A stretch of DNA of 64,000 nucleotides, from positions 1 through 64,000 of the forward strand of contig QCKK01000005.1 in the NCBI GenBank assembly GCA_003215415.1, in the 5' to 3' direction. A program made the position numbers and the translations under genes. This DNA is from Prochlorococcus sp. AG-409-N21. Its GTDB lineage: Bacteria; Cyanobacteriota; Cyanobacteriia; PCC-6307; Cyanobiaceae. Below the pieces are notes generated by a model. The model did no database searches, had not been told where the DNA came from, and was given only the letters and a program-made list of their open reading frames with translations. Below, in pieces: positions 29,990 to 40,177 of this stretch (the first letter of the stretch is position 1; each line of letters opens with the position of its first letter).

Positions 29990-32491
29990 TTAATTTAGGT
30001 ATAAATTTGCCTTTAAATCCTTCCAGTGATTCTGTAGCGAGAGTCGTAAAACAGAATTTTTTAAAAGGTTTGGATCAGAATTAATGATTTTGATTGCCTC
30101 CTCGCGAGCCTCCTGAAGAACATCAGCATCATCAATCAAACTGGCCAAAACAAAGTCAGGAAGACCTGACTGCCTTGTTCCTAATACTTGACCTGGCCCT
30201 CGAAAACGAAGGTCAATCTCCGAAATTTCAAATCCGTCACTTGACCTTTCTAAAACCTCTAACCTCTGCTTCGCAAGAGGATTAGAGGTTTCATTGATCA
30301 ATAAGCAATGAGATAAATCTCCTCCTCTTCCTACTCTTCCTCGTAATTGATGTAATTGTGCCAACCCAAAACGCTCTGCATGATCAATAACCATTACCGT
30401 TGCCTTCGGGACATCCAGTCCTACTTCGACAACAGTAGTAGAAACAAGAATCTGGCAAGTTCCCGATGAGAAGGAATCAATGACTGATTTCTTTTCAAGA
30501 CTGTTCATACGACCATGGAGCAATCCAACATTAAAGTCAGGAAAAATTTCCTCCGAGAGTTGCCTATGCACCTCAATCGCTGACCTCAGATCAAGTTTTT
30601 CTGAATCTTCAACTAATGGCAATACAAAATATGCGCTGAAACCCTTTAAAACTTGATTGCGAATTAACTCATAGGCATTATGTCGTTCTCCTTTAGATAA
30701 AAGACTAGTAGAAATAGGTTTTCTACCTGGAGGCAATTCATCTATTTGACTTACATCTAAATCTCCATGAAGAGAGAGTGCCAACGTTCTAGGAATAGGA
30801 GTAGCAGTCATCGTCAAAAGGTGAGGTTGCAGGCCTTTATTCATAAGACGATTTCGTTGACGAACCCCAAAACGATGCTGTTCATCAACGACAACTAGGC
30901 CTAAGCGAGAAAACTCAACCGGATCTTCAATTAAGGCATGGGTTCCCACAAGGATCTTTATAGATCCATTTGAAAGATCATCTAAAATATTTTTCCTACG
31001 AGAACGAGGAGTAGATCCCGTTAGTAGTTCGACATTGACATGTAAATGTATTAACCATTTGCACAATGTACGATAATGTTGTTCGGCCAAGACTTCAGTT
31101 GGGGCCATAAGTGCACCTTGCCAACCCGCTTCAACTGAATGCAATAAGGCAATCAAAGCAACCAAAGTCTTTCCACTACCAACATCACCTTGAACAAGTC
31201 GAGCCATTGGCTCCTGGCGTTCTAAATCAACTTCAATTTCCTTAATTACCCTGCTTTGAGCATTGGTTAATTCAAAGGGTAGAAGCTCTAAAAATCTTCC
31301 AACCAAACCCTCTTTCCGACTAGTATTAAATACTGGAGGTGAAGGATCGACACGCAACTTATTTCTTCTCATCAATAATCCAAGTTGTAAAAACAAAAAT
31401 TCTTCAAATACAAGTCTTCGTCTTGCGCCTTTTAAAAGAGTTTGATTTTTTGGCCTATGCATTAACGTTATAGCTTCGCTACGACCAATAAGGTTTAATT
31501 CTTCAAGTCTAGTTTGTGAAAAAACTTCTGGGTATTTACTAGCGAGAGGTAAAGTAACTTCTATAAGTTCCCGAAAACGATCGCTAGATATACCTTCTGT
31601 AAGGGAGTAGACAGGAAGCAGCCTACCAATAGATTTAGACTTTATTTGATAATTAGTGCTATCCATAACTTCAATTAATGGATCAATAATGGTTTTACCA
31701 TATCGTCCAGATTTAACCAACCCACTAACAGCTACAGTTGAACCAACTGGATAAGAATGTATTTTTCCTTGCAAATAAGCTTGGCTACTAAACCTTCTAC
31801 CTGCTAAAAATTTTGTTACCTTAATTCTACCAGTCACGTCACTTAAAGATAATTCTAGTATTGCTAAATTTGGATTACGTGGGCTTTTAAATCCCCCACA
31901 TCGCCTTACATTTGCAACAATTGTTGCCGTTGTACCCTCTTCCAAATTGACAATTCTGCTAAGAGTTGAATAGTCAACATAATCTCTAGGGAAATACTCT
32001 AACAAGTCCCTTACAAAAATCAATCCTAGATTCGCCAATCTCTCGTTATTTTTTTTACCTACTCCTTTTATATCTGAAATCAAAGTATCCAGCCCTATTA
32101 AATGTTCTTGATACTTATCATTTTCAATAGAGAAATTGCATTGATTAGGCTCATTGCAAAAAGAAATTTTTGGAGGAGCAACTTTATTAGAATAACTAAT
32201 TGTTTTTGTTAAGGAGTAAAGAGCTTGTCTAGTTTTAGTAACTAATCGTTTCCTGGCAGAAAAAGGTATAGAAGAGTATGACAAGAAAGACTTTGATAAA
32301 CTGTCAAACAATTCCTTCTTATCTTTTTCCAGAATAAAGTCAGGGGGAGCAGAAAGTTCGCGAGATATAAACAAATGAAAATTCTCCTTACGGCCCATAA
32401 GATCAGTAAATCCCTTTTCAGCTTCTATTGTTAAAGCCTGTTGAATAGGTCTTATCCAATTTAAAACTTCAATTGAATTAAAAGAAGTCAA
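29990..32491 (-). CDS. recG: ATP-dependent DNA helicase RecG
   Basis: Branch-migrating helicase that remodels stalled forks and recombination intermediates. The wedge/OB domain lies around residues 190-290. Helicase motifs: I GDVGSGKTLVA, Ia APTEVLAEQHY, II VVDEQHRFG, III TMTATPIPRTLA, V VSTTVVEVGLDVP and VI QLRGRVGRG. The TRG-like C-terminal end is present. About 150 residues precede the wedge, a cyanobacterial/plant-type N-terminal extension. The start is a TTG at 32491 because an in-frame stop lies just upstream. Confidence 0.96.
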   Translation of the reverse strand: MTSFNSIEVLNWIRPIQQALTIEAEKGFTDLMGRKENFHLFISRELSAPPDFILEKDKKELFDSLSKSFLSYSSIPFSARKRLVTKTRQALYSLTKTISYSNKVAPPKISFCNEPNQCNFSIENDKYQEHLIGLDTLISDIKGVGKKNNERLANLGLIFVRDLLEYFPRDYVDYSTLSRIVNLEEGTTATIVANVRRCGGFKSPRNPNLAILELSLSDVTGRIKVTKFLAGRRFSSQAYLQGKIHSYPVGSTVAVSGLVKSGRYGKTIIDPLIEVMDSTNYQIKSKSIGRLLPVYSLTEGISSDRFRELIEVTLPLASKYPEVFSQTRLEELNLIGRSEAITLMHRPKNQTLLKGARRRLVFEEFLFLQLGLLMRRNKLRVDPSPPVFNTSRKEGLVGRFLELLPFELTNAQSRVIKEIEVDLERQEPMARLVQGDVGSGKTLVALIALLHSVEAGWQGALMAPTEVLAEQHYRTLCKWLIHLHVNVELLTGSTPRSRRKNILDDLSNGSIKILVGTHALIEDPVEFSRLGLVVVDEQHRFGVRQRNRLMNKGLQPHLLTMTATPIPRTLALSLHGDLDVSQIDELPPGRKPISTSLLSKGERHNAYELIRNQVLKGFSAYFVLPLVEDSEKLDLRSAIEVHRQLSEEIFPDFNVGLLHGRMNSLEKKSVIDSFSSGTCQILVSTTVVEVGLDVPKATVMVIDHAERFGLAQLHQLRGRVGRGGDLSHCLLINETSNPLAKQRLEVLERSSDGFEISEIDLRFRGPGQVLGTRQSGLPDFVLASLIDDADVLQEAREEAIKIINSDPNLLKNSVLRLSLQNHWKDLKANLYLN

Positions 32492-32503
32492 GTCTATATG
32501 TAA

Positions 32504-33709
32504 TTATTGTGGAGAAGATTCATCAACTGATTTACCCAGCCATTCTTGATGAGCTTCCTTAGCAATAGAACGACTCGTCCAATGCCGATGTTTCCTTACC
32601 AAAGAAAGTAAAGATAACCGATGCTTCTTAAGTTCATTACGACAAACTCTTAGGCTTGAAGAATCAAACTCTAAGTCTGAAATACTAATTAAGACACAAG
32701 ATATTTCCATTAGACCCCCAACTAGTGAATTGGGAATAGGTAATCTAAGACGAAGAATATGTGATTCTGATGAGAAAGACTCAACCTGACCATTAATTGC
32801 GGCATCAAGTACAGATATTGGCAATAGATTATTGATAATACCAACTCTTAAGAGTTCTACATTCAATGCATGTGAAAGATTTCGAAGTCTTCTAGCTATT
32901 GCAAGTTCAAATAAATCCATCCAACGAGCAAGAGCCAAAGCATCAGTTGGCAGGAAAGAATTCTCTGCATCTAAAACACCATTAAGAAGAAAGTTGTTCT
33001 CTCGTTGCATATTATCTGGTTCAGGTGAATTATTTTCTTTCCCAGTTCCTATAGCATCACCAGCCATAATAAAAAGGGATTGTAAAAGGTCCAGCTCACT
33101 TTCTTTTCCAATATTTTCCTTGTTGTCATCTGAAGGATTCTTCGTGGTATTTCCCTGATTAAAAGTTGAAGTTAGTTCAGTATCTTTTTCAAAATCCTCA
33201 AATCTATTAAAGTTAAATGAGAGATTTATTTGTTCTAGATTGGCATCCTTATCAAGAGGAAAAGAAAAAAGATTTTCATAGTATTCATTATTTTCAAGAG
33301 GAGGGTCTAGCGTTAAATCAATAGAATTATTTGATTTATTAATCAGGTCTTTGCGGGAATCAATTGTGGACAAAATTTCACGTCTATCCTGATCCCTTTT
33401 TATTTCATTTTCTCTTTCCATTTGACCAACCAAGTCTCTTAACTGCTCAATTGTCAAGAATGAGGAGCAATGTCTTACAAGATTTTCCACTTGTTTATAA
33501 AAGTCTTTTCTCGACTGGGAGCTTATTTGATTTAAAAGATGTTGATCTTTTTCAGTTATTAGTACAAATAAAGCTTGACGTACTGAGTTAAGCAGGTTAT
33601 TCCTTACAACTTCTATATAATGTGATTGGTCGCTATAAATAATTGGCGCCAATTCTTGGCACTGAATTTTAAGAAGCTCTAATTGTTGAGAAGGATCAAA
33701 AGTTCTCAA
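32504..33709 (-). CDS. Conserved hypothetical protein between recG and tsf
   Basis: 401 residues that I cannot place in a family. The N-terminal 120 residues are helical (LELLKIQCQELAPIIYSDQS...). A low-complexity acidic/Asn/Ser-rich linker covers about 125-245. A second helical domain (ALALARWMDLFELAIARRLRNLSHALNVELLRVGI) ends in a basic tail. There is no membrane span or signal. The start is a TTG at 33709. It ends 12 bp before recG and follows tsf by 21 bp, so it belongs to the rpsB-tsf-recG operon, hinting at a translation or nucleic-acid role. Confidence 0.7.
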   Translation of the reverse strand: MRTFDPSQQLELLKIQCQELAPIIYSDQSHYIEVVRNNLLNSVRQALFVLITEKDQHLLNQISSQSRKDFYKQVENLVRHCSSFLTIEQLRDLVGQMERENEIKRDQDRREILSTIDSRKDLINKSNNSIDLTLDPPLENNEYYENLFSFPLDKDANLEQINLSFNFNRFEDFEKDTELTSTFNQGNTTKNPSDDNKENIGKESELDLLQSLFIMAGDAIGTGKENNSPEPDNMQRENNFLLNGVLDAENSFLPTDALALARWMDLFELAIARRLRNLSHALNVELLRVGIINNLLPISVLDAAINGQVESFSSESHILRLRLPIPNSLVGGLMEISCVLISISDLEFDSSSLRVCRNELKKHRLSLLSLVRKHRHWTSRSIAKEAHQEWLGKSVDESSPQ

Positions 33710-33730
33710 GGGTTTTCTTTTAGTAGGAAA

Positions 33731-34387
33731 TCAAGCAGCCTTCATAGATGCCACTTCTGAAGCAAAGTCTGATTCCTCAATTTCAATTCCCTCTCCAAGA
33801 GTATAACGAGTGAATCTACGAACTTGAATGTTCTCTCCTATCTGACCAGCAACCTGCTTAACAAGTTCTGCAACTGTAATTGAGGTATCACGTATAAATG
33901 GCTGTTCCAGCAAAGCCAACTCTTTCAAACGCTTACCGATTCTTCCCTCAACAATCTTTGCCTTGATCTGGTCAGGTTTGTTAGAAAGATCATCCCGGCC
34001 CATCTCTATTGATTTTTCTTTATTAACAATGTTTTCTGGAATCTCATCAGTAGAGACATATTCCACATTTGGACAAGCCGCTATTTGCATGGCAACATCA
34101 CGTAAAAGGCCTTGGAACAATTCACCACGAGCAACAAAATCAGTTTCACAATTAATTTCTAATAAGACTCCAACTCTTGCCCCTGTATGGATATAACTTC
34201 CTACGGCACCTTCTGCAGCAACTCGTCCAGACTTCTTTTCTGCACTAGCAATACCTTTTTGTCGCAACCACTCGATTGCTTTTTGTATGTCTCCGCTCGT
34301 CTCAGCAAGAGCTTTTTTGCAATCCATCATTCCTGCGCCAGTTTTATCCCGCAGGTCTTTTACAAGCTTGGCTGATACTTCCGCCAT
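33731..34387 (-). CDS. tsf: Elongation factor Ts
   Basis: Guanine-nucleotide exchange factor for EF-Tu. It begins [21 protein letters not shown] followed by DCKKAL, the invariant UBA-domain signature, then the core with [10 protein letters not shown]. At 218 residues it is the short cyanobacterial/plastid form with a single core subdomain. It follows rpsB by 129 bp on the same strand, the near-universal rpsB-tsf order. Confidence 0.98.
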   Translation of the reverse strand: MAEVSAKLVKDLRDKTGAGMMDCKKALAETSGDIQKAIEWLRQKGIASAEKKSGRVAAEGAVGSYIHTGARVGVLLEINCETDFVARGELFQGLLRDVAMQIAACPNVEYVSTDEIPENIVNKEKSIEMGRDDLSNKPDQIKAKIVEGRIGKRLKELALLEQPFIRDTSITVAELVKQVAGQIGENIQVRRFTRYTLGEGIEIEESDFASEVASMKAA

Positions 34388-34516
34388 TTTAAATTAAGAG
34401 AAAAGGTGAATAAGTTTGTTTTGAAGAAAGTAGGCTTACCAATGAATAAGCAATTAATCATTAGCTACCCAGAAGAGGTAAATAGAACAGTTAGTTCTGT
34501 TTAATCAGAACCGCTT

Positions 34517-35230
34517 CTACCTTCCGTCAGAGGCACGTTGATCATTCGAACCGTGACGTCCCTCGTTAATAGCATCGGCAAGCCGTCCTAACACGAGCTG
34601 GACTGAACGAACTGCATCATCATTACAAGGAATTGGAACCTCACATAAATCTGGGTCGCAATTGGTATCAAGCATAGAAACCAATGGGATATCCAGTTTC
34701 CTTGCTTCTAGGACGGCATTGGTCTCACGTCGTTGATCAACCAGTACAACAACGTCAGGCAATCTCCTCATACCTTTGAGACCACCAAGGTATTTTTGAA
34801 GCCTTTCTAACTCTCTGCGGAGAACTGCTGCTTCCTTCTTGGGCCGCATTGCAATTGCTCCACTGGACTCCATTCTTTCCAGATCTTTTAATCGATCAAT
34901 TCTTGCTTTCATTGTGGTCCAGTTGGTAAGCATTCCACCAAGCCAACGCTGATTTACATAAGATGCACCACAGCGGGTTGCCTCTTGAGCAACAACTTCT
35001 GAAGCTTGTTTCTTTGTACCGACGAACAAAAATCTTTTACCACCTCTAGCAGCTGAGCGAGCCCATTTATAGGCATGGTTCATGCATACAGCAGTTTTGA
35101 CTAGATCAATAATGTGGACACCGTTTCTCGCGCAATATATATAGCGCGACATTTTTGGATTCCATCTTCGGGTCTGATGACCAAAATGGGCACCAGCCTC
35201 CATCATCTCAGCGAGAGTTACTACAGCCAT
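34517..35230 (-). CDS. rpsB: 30S ribosomal protein S2
   Basis: Small-subunit protein bridging head and platform and recruiting S1. Signatures: [19 protein letters not shown] (residues 9-27), [26 protein letters not shown], and [12 protein letters not shown]...[12 protein letters not shown]-type C-terminal half. 237 residues. The 133 bp upstream region (to 35363) is the probable promoter and leader of the rpsB-tsf operon. Confidence 0.98.
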   Translation of the reverse strand: MAVVTLAEMMEAGAHFGHQTRRWNPKMSRYIYCARNGVHIIDLVKTAVCMNHAYKWARSAARGGKRFLFVGTKKQASEVVAQEATRCGASYVNQRWLGGMLTNWTTMKARIDRLKDLERMESSGAIAMRPKKEAAVLRRELERLQKYLGGLKGMRRLPDVVVLVDQRRETNAVLEARKLDIPLVSMLDTNCDPDLCEVPIPCNDDAVRSVQLVLGRLADAINEGRHGSNDQRASDGR

Positions 35231-35363
35231 AGTGTTGAGGTTTCGGGTTCGCCTCCACCTGCCAGGTATGTGTCTAGGCCAAAAAATTATTTTGACCTAA
35301 TAAACATCACCCGAAACAGACAGGTGTGCGTAATTAGGGACATCTAAATTTATCAAAAGATGG

Positions 35364-36296
35364 TTACCTTAGGCCTAAAATTAAAGCCTCCTTATAAATC
35401 GACCTAACAAGAAGGCGATTCAATGGCAAACGTAGGATTTCCATTGCCAAACTAGGATGTCCGTTTCTAATCAAAAAATTCAAAACTGGTCTAAGAGTTT
35501 TGTGATTTATTAATCCACAAAAAGTGAGGGTTTCCCAAAGTAAGAAATGTATCCAGGTGTACTGAATAATCAATCGAACTCTAAAGGAAGGGTGTTTTCT
35601 ATAAAAAACCAAAGCCATCTTCGCTCGCTCTCGTTCAACCCTAATCAAATCAGGTATTTGATCTAAGTTCAGGGCAGGATGCCAGTGATAGCCAACAGCC
35701 CGAGGGCATTTAATTAATTTGACACCTAACTCACGAAGCCTTTCACCTAGTTCCAAATCTTCCCAACCGTACAAAGAAAACTTTGGATCAAAAAGGCCTG
35801 CTGAAAGTAATAAATCCTTCTCTATAGCCACATTGCCTGTAGCGAAATATGCCCATGAAATGTCACTTATCTTATGGGGCTCGAAAGATGGATTATCGAA
35901 ATTCGAAGTATTAATAACTGCTCCATAAGTGAAGCAAAGTCTATTGCCAGATCGTTCCCAAGCTCTTTGCAAAGCTGAGCTATGAGAACTCAAAAAAGAT
36001 TCAGTAACAACCAGATCGCTATCTATAAAAACAATTACATCACCCAATGATTTCTCTACTCCCAGATTCCTTGCTTGTGCTGGGCCTCCATGATCTTGCT
36101 CAAACAAACGTAGATGAGGGAAAACATCCATTGAATGCTTTAACCATTCAATGGTTTTATCAGTTGAGCCATCATCTACTACAACGACCTCAAACTGGTC
36201 AACTTCTGGACCAAATTTTTGATTCTCAAGGGCAAATAAACACTTCTCAAGTATTGGTTTACGATTAAAAGTAGGTATTACAACACTAATAAACAT
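35364..36296 (-). CDS. Family 2 glycosyltransferase
   Basis: GT-A fold sugar transferase: ISVVIPTFNRKPILEKCL at the start, VVVDDGSTDKT near residue 40, and the DxD-type metal site in VIVFIDSDLVV near residue 93. The C-terminal ED motif (GWEDLELGERL) is intact. There are no clear membrane spans, so it is cytosolic or membrane-associated. The target is probably a cell-surface polysaccharide or lipid. The ATG at 36296 is preferred over a TTG four codons upstream. It follows the small basic protein and devA on the same strand. Confidence 0.88.
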   Translation of the reverse strand: MFISVVIPTFNRKPILEKCLFALENQKFGPEVDQFEVVVVDDGSTDKTIEWLKHSMDVFPHLRLFEQDHGGPAQARNLGVEKSLGDVIVFIDSDLVVTESFLSSHSSALQRAWERSGNRLCFTYGAVINTSNFDNPSFEPHKISDISWAYFATGNVAIEKDLLLSAGLFDPKFSLYGWEDLELGERLRELGVKLIKCPRAVGYHWHPALNLDQIPDLIRVERERAKMALVFYRKHPSFRVRLIIQYTWIHFLLWETLTFCGLINHKTLRPVLNFLIRNGHPSLAMEILRLPLNRLLVRSIYKEALILGLR

Positions 36297-36394
36297 TGAT
36301 CTATACAACCCTCATTTAAAAATTGCAGATTAATTTAGCCCTAGAGATGGAATTAGATCCCAATCGACTCTCTAGCGCAATCTTAAATTAAATA

Positions 36395-36550
36395 TTAATC
36401 GGCAGCACCACCATTATTCGCTGTTCCGGTTACACCGTTACCAGCCCCTTCTCCACGACCATCATTGCGAAGCTTACGCTTCTTAAATTTGCGAGCATAA
36501 GCTCTGTTTCTTTCTTGTTTTTCCTTTTTGAGGTTTCTGCGTTTTGCCAT
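36395..36550 (-). CDS. Small basic protein with Gly/Asn-rich tail
   Basis: 51 residues from the ATG at 36550. The N-terminal 35 are very basic (KRRNLKKEKQERNRAYARKF, then KKRKLR). The tail is Gly/Asn/Ala-rich and ends in acid. This charge pattern suggests RNA or ribosome binding; no family is recognised. It starts about 38 bp after devA on the same strand. The frame extends to 36595, but the extra residues do not look conserved. Confidence 0.6.
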   Translation of the reverse strand: MAKRRNLKKEKQERNRAYARKFKKRKLRNDGRGEGAGNGVTGTANNGGAAD

Positions 36551-36587
36551 TTGATTCGGATTAAAAATCCATAACTTATTCCCTAAC

Positions 36588-37292
36588 CTAACCAAAAGAG
36601 GGGATTATGCGTCCATCTTCCATTCTCAGTACACGGTCCGCCACATCAAGAATTCTCGAATCATGCGTAACCATAAGGACTGAGCAGGCTTGATGCTTGG
36701 CTAAGCGTCTTAATAAATCGACCACTTCCCTCCCCGTGGAGCTGTCTAACGCAGCAGTTGGTTCATCCGCTAATAACAATTTTGGACGAGCTGCCAATGC
36801 TCTGGCAATCGCAACACGTTGCTTTTGTCCTCCAGAAAGATCTTGGGGAAGCTTCCCTAAGTGGTCATCAAGGCCAACCGCTCTCAGCCATTCTCTAGCC
36901 TGATTACGGCGAGAAAGATAAGAACACCCCTGAAGAAGATCAGAACCCATTTGAACATTTTGTTCTGCAGTAAGGCATCTAAGAAGGTTGTGACCTTGAA
37001 AAATCATGCCAATTTGCCTCCTAATGTTTTGCCTTTCTTGTCTTCGACAATCTCCCAATTGAGTACCCAAAACGTTTACTTCACCCTGTTGAACCTTACG
37101 AAGTGCTCCGATAAGAGTAAGTAATGTTGTTTTTCCACATCCTGACGGACCAGTCAAAAGAACAACCTCTCCTGCTCTAATTTGTATTGAAATTGTATTA
37201 AGCACTTTACGGCGATTCACCCCTTTACCAAACCAATGACTAAGTCCATTAATATCAATTGAGATAGGGTCCTTCTGATTAAAATCTGTCAT
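36588..37292 (-). CDS. devA: DevA-type ABC exporter ATP-binding protein
   Basis: ATPase of a DevBCA-type (MacB-like) exporter. Walker A GPSGCGKTTLL near residue 46, Q-loop GMIFQGHNLL, signature LSGGQKQRVAIARAL, Walker B LLLADEPTAALD and H-loop VMVTHDSR are all present. In heterocyst-forming cyanobacteria DevBCA exports glycolipids; in unicellular species the substrate is unknown. The ATG at 37292 leaves a 28 bp gap to devC, while the longer frame would overlap it. Confidence 0.93.
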   Translation of the reverse strand: MTDFNQKDPISIDINGLSHWFGKGVNRRKVLNTISIQIRAGEVVLLTGPSGCGKTTLLTLIGALRKVQQGEVNVLGTQLGDCRRQERQNIRRQIGMIFQGHNLLRCLTAEQNVQMGSDLLQGCSYLSRRNQAREWLRAVGLDDHLGKLPQDLSGGQKQRVAIARALAARPKLLLADEPTAALDSSTGREVVDLLRRLAKHQACSVLMVTHDSRILDVADRVLRMEDGRIIPSFG

Positions 37293-37320
37293 GATTCTTT
37301 CAGAACAAATAGGAAATAGA

Positions 37321-38493
37321 TTAAAATATTTCTGCAGGATCAGCATCAACTAATCGCCTCATTGCCAAGACAGCTGACAACATGCACATTAGAAATATCA
37401 TCACAAAAACAATGGTTGCCCTATTGAGGTCCATTGCTATGGGAAGATTAGTTGAACTCCTTACAAGTGAATACAATCCAAGTCCAGCTATATATGCAGG
37501 TATATAACCCATTACAGCTAAAAACACACCTTCTCTTACAACTACACTTAAAAGGTGCTTTAACTTATATCCCATTGCAAGAAGAGTCGCATATTCTGGC
37601 AAGTGGTCACTAACATCACTGTAAAGAACTTGATAAACAATTACGCAACCAACAACAAAACCCATGACTGCACCAAGGGTAAAGATGAATCCGATAGAAG
37701 TACTATTTCTCCAATAATTCTTCTCAAACTCTATAAATGATTCGCGAGTGAAAACAGCAACATCATTAGGTAAACTTTTTTTTAAAGAGGTAACAACTGC
37801 TTCCGGATTAGAACCAGGTTTTAGCCTGATAAGTCCTATCTCAATGCTGCCTGGTGGCGTACCTGGAAGTAAATCAAGGTAAGTTTCTCTACTTGTAATT
37901 AAATTTCCATCGGCTCCAAAAGAAGGTCCTAAAGATATAAGTCCAGCCACTCTGACTCTCTTTCCGGCAAGCTCAGTTTCAACCAATCGTCCTTCTTCAT
38001 ACCATTCAGAAACCGGTCCAAATTCATCCCTTGACCTTTTATCAAATAAAACCCTTCCAGGATTAGTAAGAGCTTTGGCTTTCCTTCGAAGTTCAGGGTC
38101 TTTAAAAAGTGGATCACCCGGTTCAAATCCCAAAGCTAATATCGATCTTGTCGAAAGAGATTCGGGATTTCTCCAAAGAAGAAAGTTCCAATTCACAGGA
38201 GTTGTACCAATAACATCCCTATGGGCCATAGCTTGAACAAGCCTTCGCCTAGGAAATCCGCTCATACTTATTGAACTTTTAGAACGGGGGCTGATTAATA
38301 CCAAATCAGCATCAAATAACTTGTGAACAGTGACACTGGTATCGAATAAACCATCTCTAAAACCTAACTGCATAAACATTAAAATCCCTGCAAAGCTAAT
38401 ACCTGCAAGAGCAACCAATAGTCTCAGTGGTTGGCGAGTAAGCAACAACCAAGCAAGAGGAATTTTTCTACTTTGAAAAAAACTTCTTTTCAC
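37321..38493 (-). CDS. devC: DevC-type ABC exporter permease
   Basis: MacB/FtsX-like permease: one N-terminal membrane helix (LLVALAGISFAGILMFMQLG), a large periplasmic domain (about 50-255), and three C-terminal helices (FIFTLGAVMGFVVGCVIVYQ..., AVMGYIPAYIAGLGLY, ATIVFVMIFLMCMLSAVLAM). 390 residues. The start is a GTG. It is 2 bp after devB and before devA, giving the order devB-devC-devA. Confidence 0.92.
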   Translation of the reverse strand: MKRSFFQSRKIPLAWLLLTRQPLRLLVALAGISFAGILMFMQLGFRDGLFDTSVTVHKLFDADLVLISPRSKSSISMSGFPRRRLVQAMAHRDVIGTTPVNWNFLLWRNPESLSTRSILALGFEPGDPLFKDPELRRKAKALTNPGRVLFDKRSRDEFGPVSEWYEEGRLVETELAGKRVRVAGLISLGPSFGADGNLITSRETYLDLLPGTPPGSIEIGLIRLKPGSNPEAVVTSLKKSLPNDVAVFTRESFIEFEKNYWRNSTSIGFIFTLGAVMGFVVGCVIVYQVLYSDVSDHLPEYATLLAMGYKLKHLLSVVVREGVFLAVMGYIPAYIAGLGLYSLVRSSTNLPIAMDLNRATIVFVMIFLMCMLSAVLAMRRLVDADPAEIF

Positions 38494-38495
38494 GA

Positions 38496-39398
38496 TTACG
38501 GAACAAATCTTGCAATAACTTTCATGCCCGTAAATTGTTTTACCAATGCTGCAGAGCGAGAATCAAGGCTGACTCGAACCTCAACGACTCTCGCATCAGC
38601 ATCACCTGTAGGATCAGTCGACAAAACTTTGCGTTGACGTACCTGTGGGCTAATTAACATCACTTGACCGCTCAAAGTACCTTTAAATCCACCATTTTCA
38701 CTAGTAAGGTTAACTACTTGACCAACCTTAATTCTAATTACATCCGACTCATAAACCTCTATGAGAGCCTCCATAGTTCTGTTGGCTCCAACTTCAATTA
38801 CACCTTCACTGCCGGGTCTCTCTCCAACACGAGTATTTATACGTAAAACAATTCCAGTAATTGGTGTCTTTAGCTCACTATCTTGAAAATCAGCCTCCAA
38901 TCCAACTAACTGCGCAGAGGTCTCTTCTAGCAATCCTTGCAATTTAATTAATTCATCCTCTTTCTCCTCTAAAAATACTAAAGCAGTGGCGCCTTCTAAA
39001 GCTGTTTTTTTATATCGATTAATCTCCCTATTTTTCATACTAATTTCAATGCCCAAAGTTTTTAAGCGGGCACGCAACCCTTTTAGCTCAGCAAGTATTT
39101 GAGGACGATTATCAAAAACTGCCAAAACTTGTCCTTCTTCAACTAAATCACCTTCTTCCACAAGTAGTTCTGCAACGCGAGGGGTTCCTCCAAAACCACT
39201 TAATGGTGCAGCCAATCTTCTAATATCCCCAGAAGGTTGCAATTGACCTAAAGCTGCTACAGCTTCTAAAGGCTTTTCTGCAACTGACAAAGTACTTGTA
39301 AGCTCCGAATCAACATCTGGATTATCAAGAAAAGGTTTTCGATCTAAGACCAAAAGACCTATTGCTATTGAAAGTGATAAAAGAATTAATTTAGCCAA
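38496..39398 (-). CDS. devB: DevB-type membrane fusion protein (HlyD family)
   Basis: Periplasmic adaptor of the DevBCA exporter. An N-terminal anchor (LILLSLSIAIGLLVL) is followed by a lipoyl-like half (LVEEGDLVEEGQVLAVFDNRP), a coiled-coil hairpin (about 100-165), the second lipoyl half (LKTPITGIVLRINTRVGERPG) and a beta-barrel. 300 residues, a little short but complete. The start at 39398 is TTG and uncertain. It follows pcyA by 20 bp. Confidence 0.9.
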   Translation of the reverse strand: MAKLILLSLSIAIGLLVLDRKPFLDNPDVDSELTSTLSVAEKPLEAVAALGQLQPSGDIRRLAAPLSGFGGTPRVAELLVEEGDLVEEGQVLAVFDNRPQILAELKGLRARLKTLGIEISMKNREINRYKKTALEGATALVFLEEKEDELIKLQGLLEETSAQLVGLEADFQDSELKTPITGIVLRINTRVGERPGSEGVIEVGANRTMEALIEVYESDVIRIKVGQVVNLTSENGGFKGTLSGQVMLISPQVRQRKVLSTDPTGDADARVVEVRVSLDSRSAALVKQFTGMKVIARFVP

Positions 39399-39418
39399 AA
39401 CAAGATTTTTCTTTTGAG

Positions 39419-40156
39419 TTATGGGGCAGAAGGATTGTCAAAGAGTATCTGGGATAGGTAACGCTCCGCCCATTCGGGATTGAATGCTTTTTCCAGAACC
39501 GATCGCGTCTTGTCATTTCGTTTCTGTTGCAAACAATAGAAAAGCTGTTGCTCATATCTATAAATGGTAGTAGCTGCATCAAAAGGTTCGGGAGCAGTCT
39601 TATCAAGAAATGACATAAAGACTGATAAATAGGAATCAACTAGCTGAAAAAAAAGATTCTCTTCACCTACGTCAAAAGGGCGTATAAATTTAACGAATGG
39701 TGAAAAAATCGATCCCCATTCAGGCAATTTTCTAATTTCTTTAAACTGGGGAATATTTACTTCCTTAAGTTTACTAATAATAGGAAGGGGTAATTCTTTG
39801 CCTACAGGAGAAATATCAACTATTGCCGCAGAGATTCCATTGGGTACAGCCACAATATCAACACCAAATATTGGTAAGTCAAATTTAGGGTTAGGAAAAA
39901 AAACGCAATGAAGTATTTGTAAGCCTGATCCAATTTGAGCAACTTCAAGATGAAGTTTTCGAAGCCCTAAACTAGTGTGCAGCTCATTGCTAATAAATAA
40001 AGCCTCCCCTTCAAGGGAACCTCGGATTTCCTCTAGCTGGGAATTTAATTGTAGTGGCTTCAACCCAGGAAACGATTCTCTGCGTTCTCTGATTAGGCCA
40101 GCCACGGATGTAATCAAAGGGTGAAGGCCATTACCTCTAATAGGGGGGGAAGGCAT
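39419..40156 (-). CDS. pcyA: Phycocyanobilin:ferredoxin oxidoreductase
   Basis: Ferredoxin-dependent bilin reductase that makes phycocyanobilin from biliverdin IX-alpha. Active-site regions are recognisable: LHLEVAQIG (Glu), ILHCVFFPNP (His) and FGVDIVAVPNG (Asp), then DISPVG. The 245-residue length fits. Prochlorococcus lacks phycobilisomes, so the pigment would serve phycoerythrin remnants or a photoreceptor. The gene is divergent from the M16 peptidase with 21 bp between chosen starts and is followed by devBCA. Confidence 0.95.
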   Translation of the reverse strand: MPSPPIRGNGLHPLITSVAGLIRERRESFPGLKPLQLNSQLEEIRGSLEGEALFISNELHTSLGLRKLHLEVAQIGSGLQILHCVFFPNPKFDLPIFGVDIVAVPNGISAAIVDISPVGKELPLPIISKLKEVNIPQFKEIRKLPEWGSIFSPFVKFIRPFDVGEENLFFQLVDSYLSVFMSFLDKTAPEPFDAATTIYRYEQQLFYCLQQKRNDKTRSVLEKAFNPEWAERYLSQILFDNPSAP

Positions 40157-40177
40157 CAAAGCGACAAAACGATAAGA

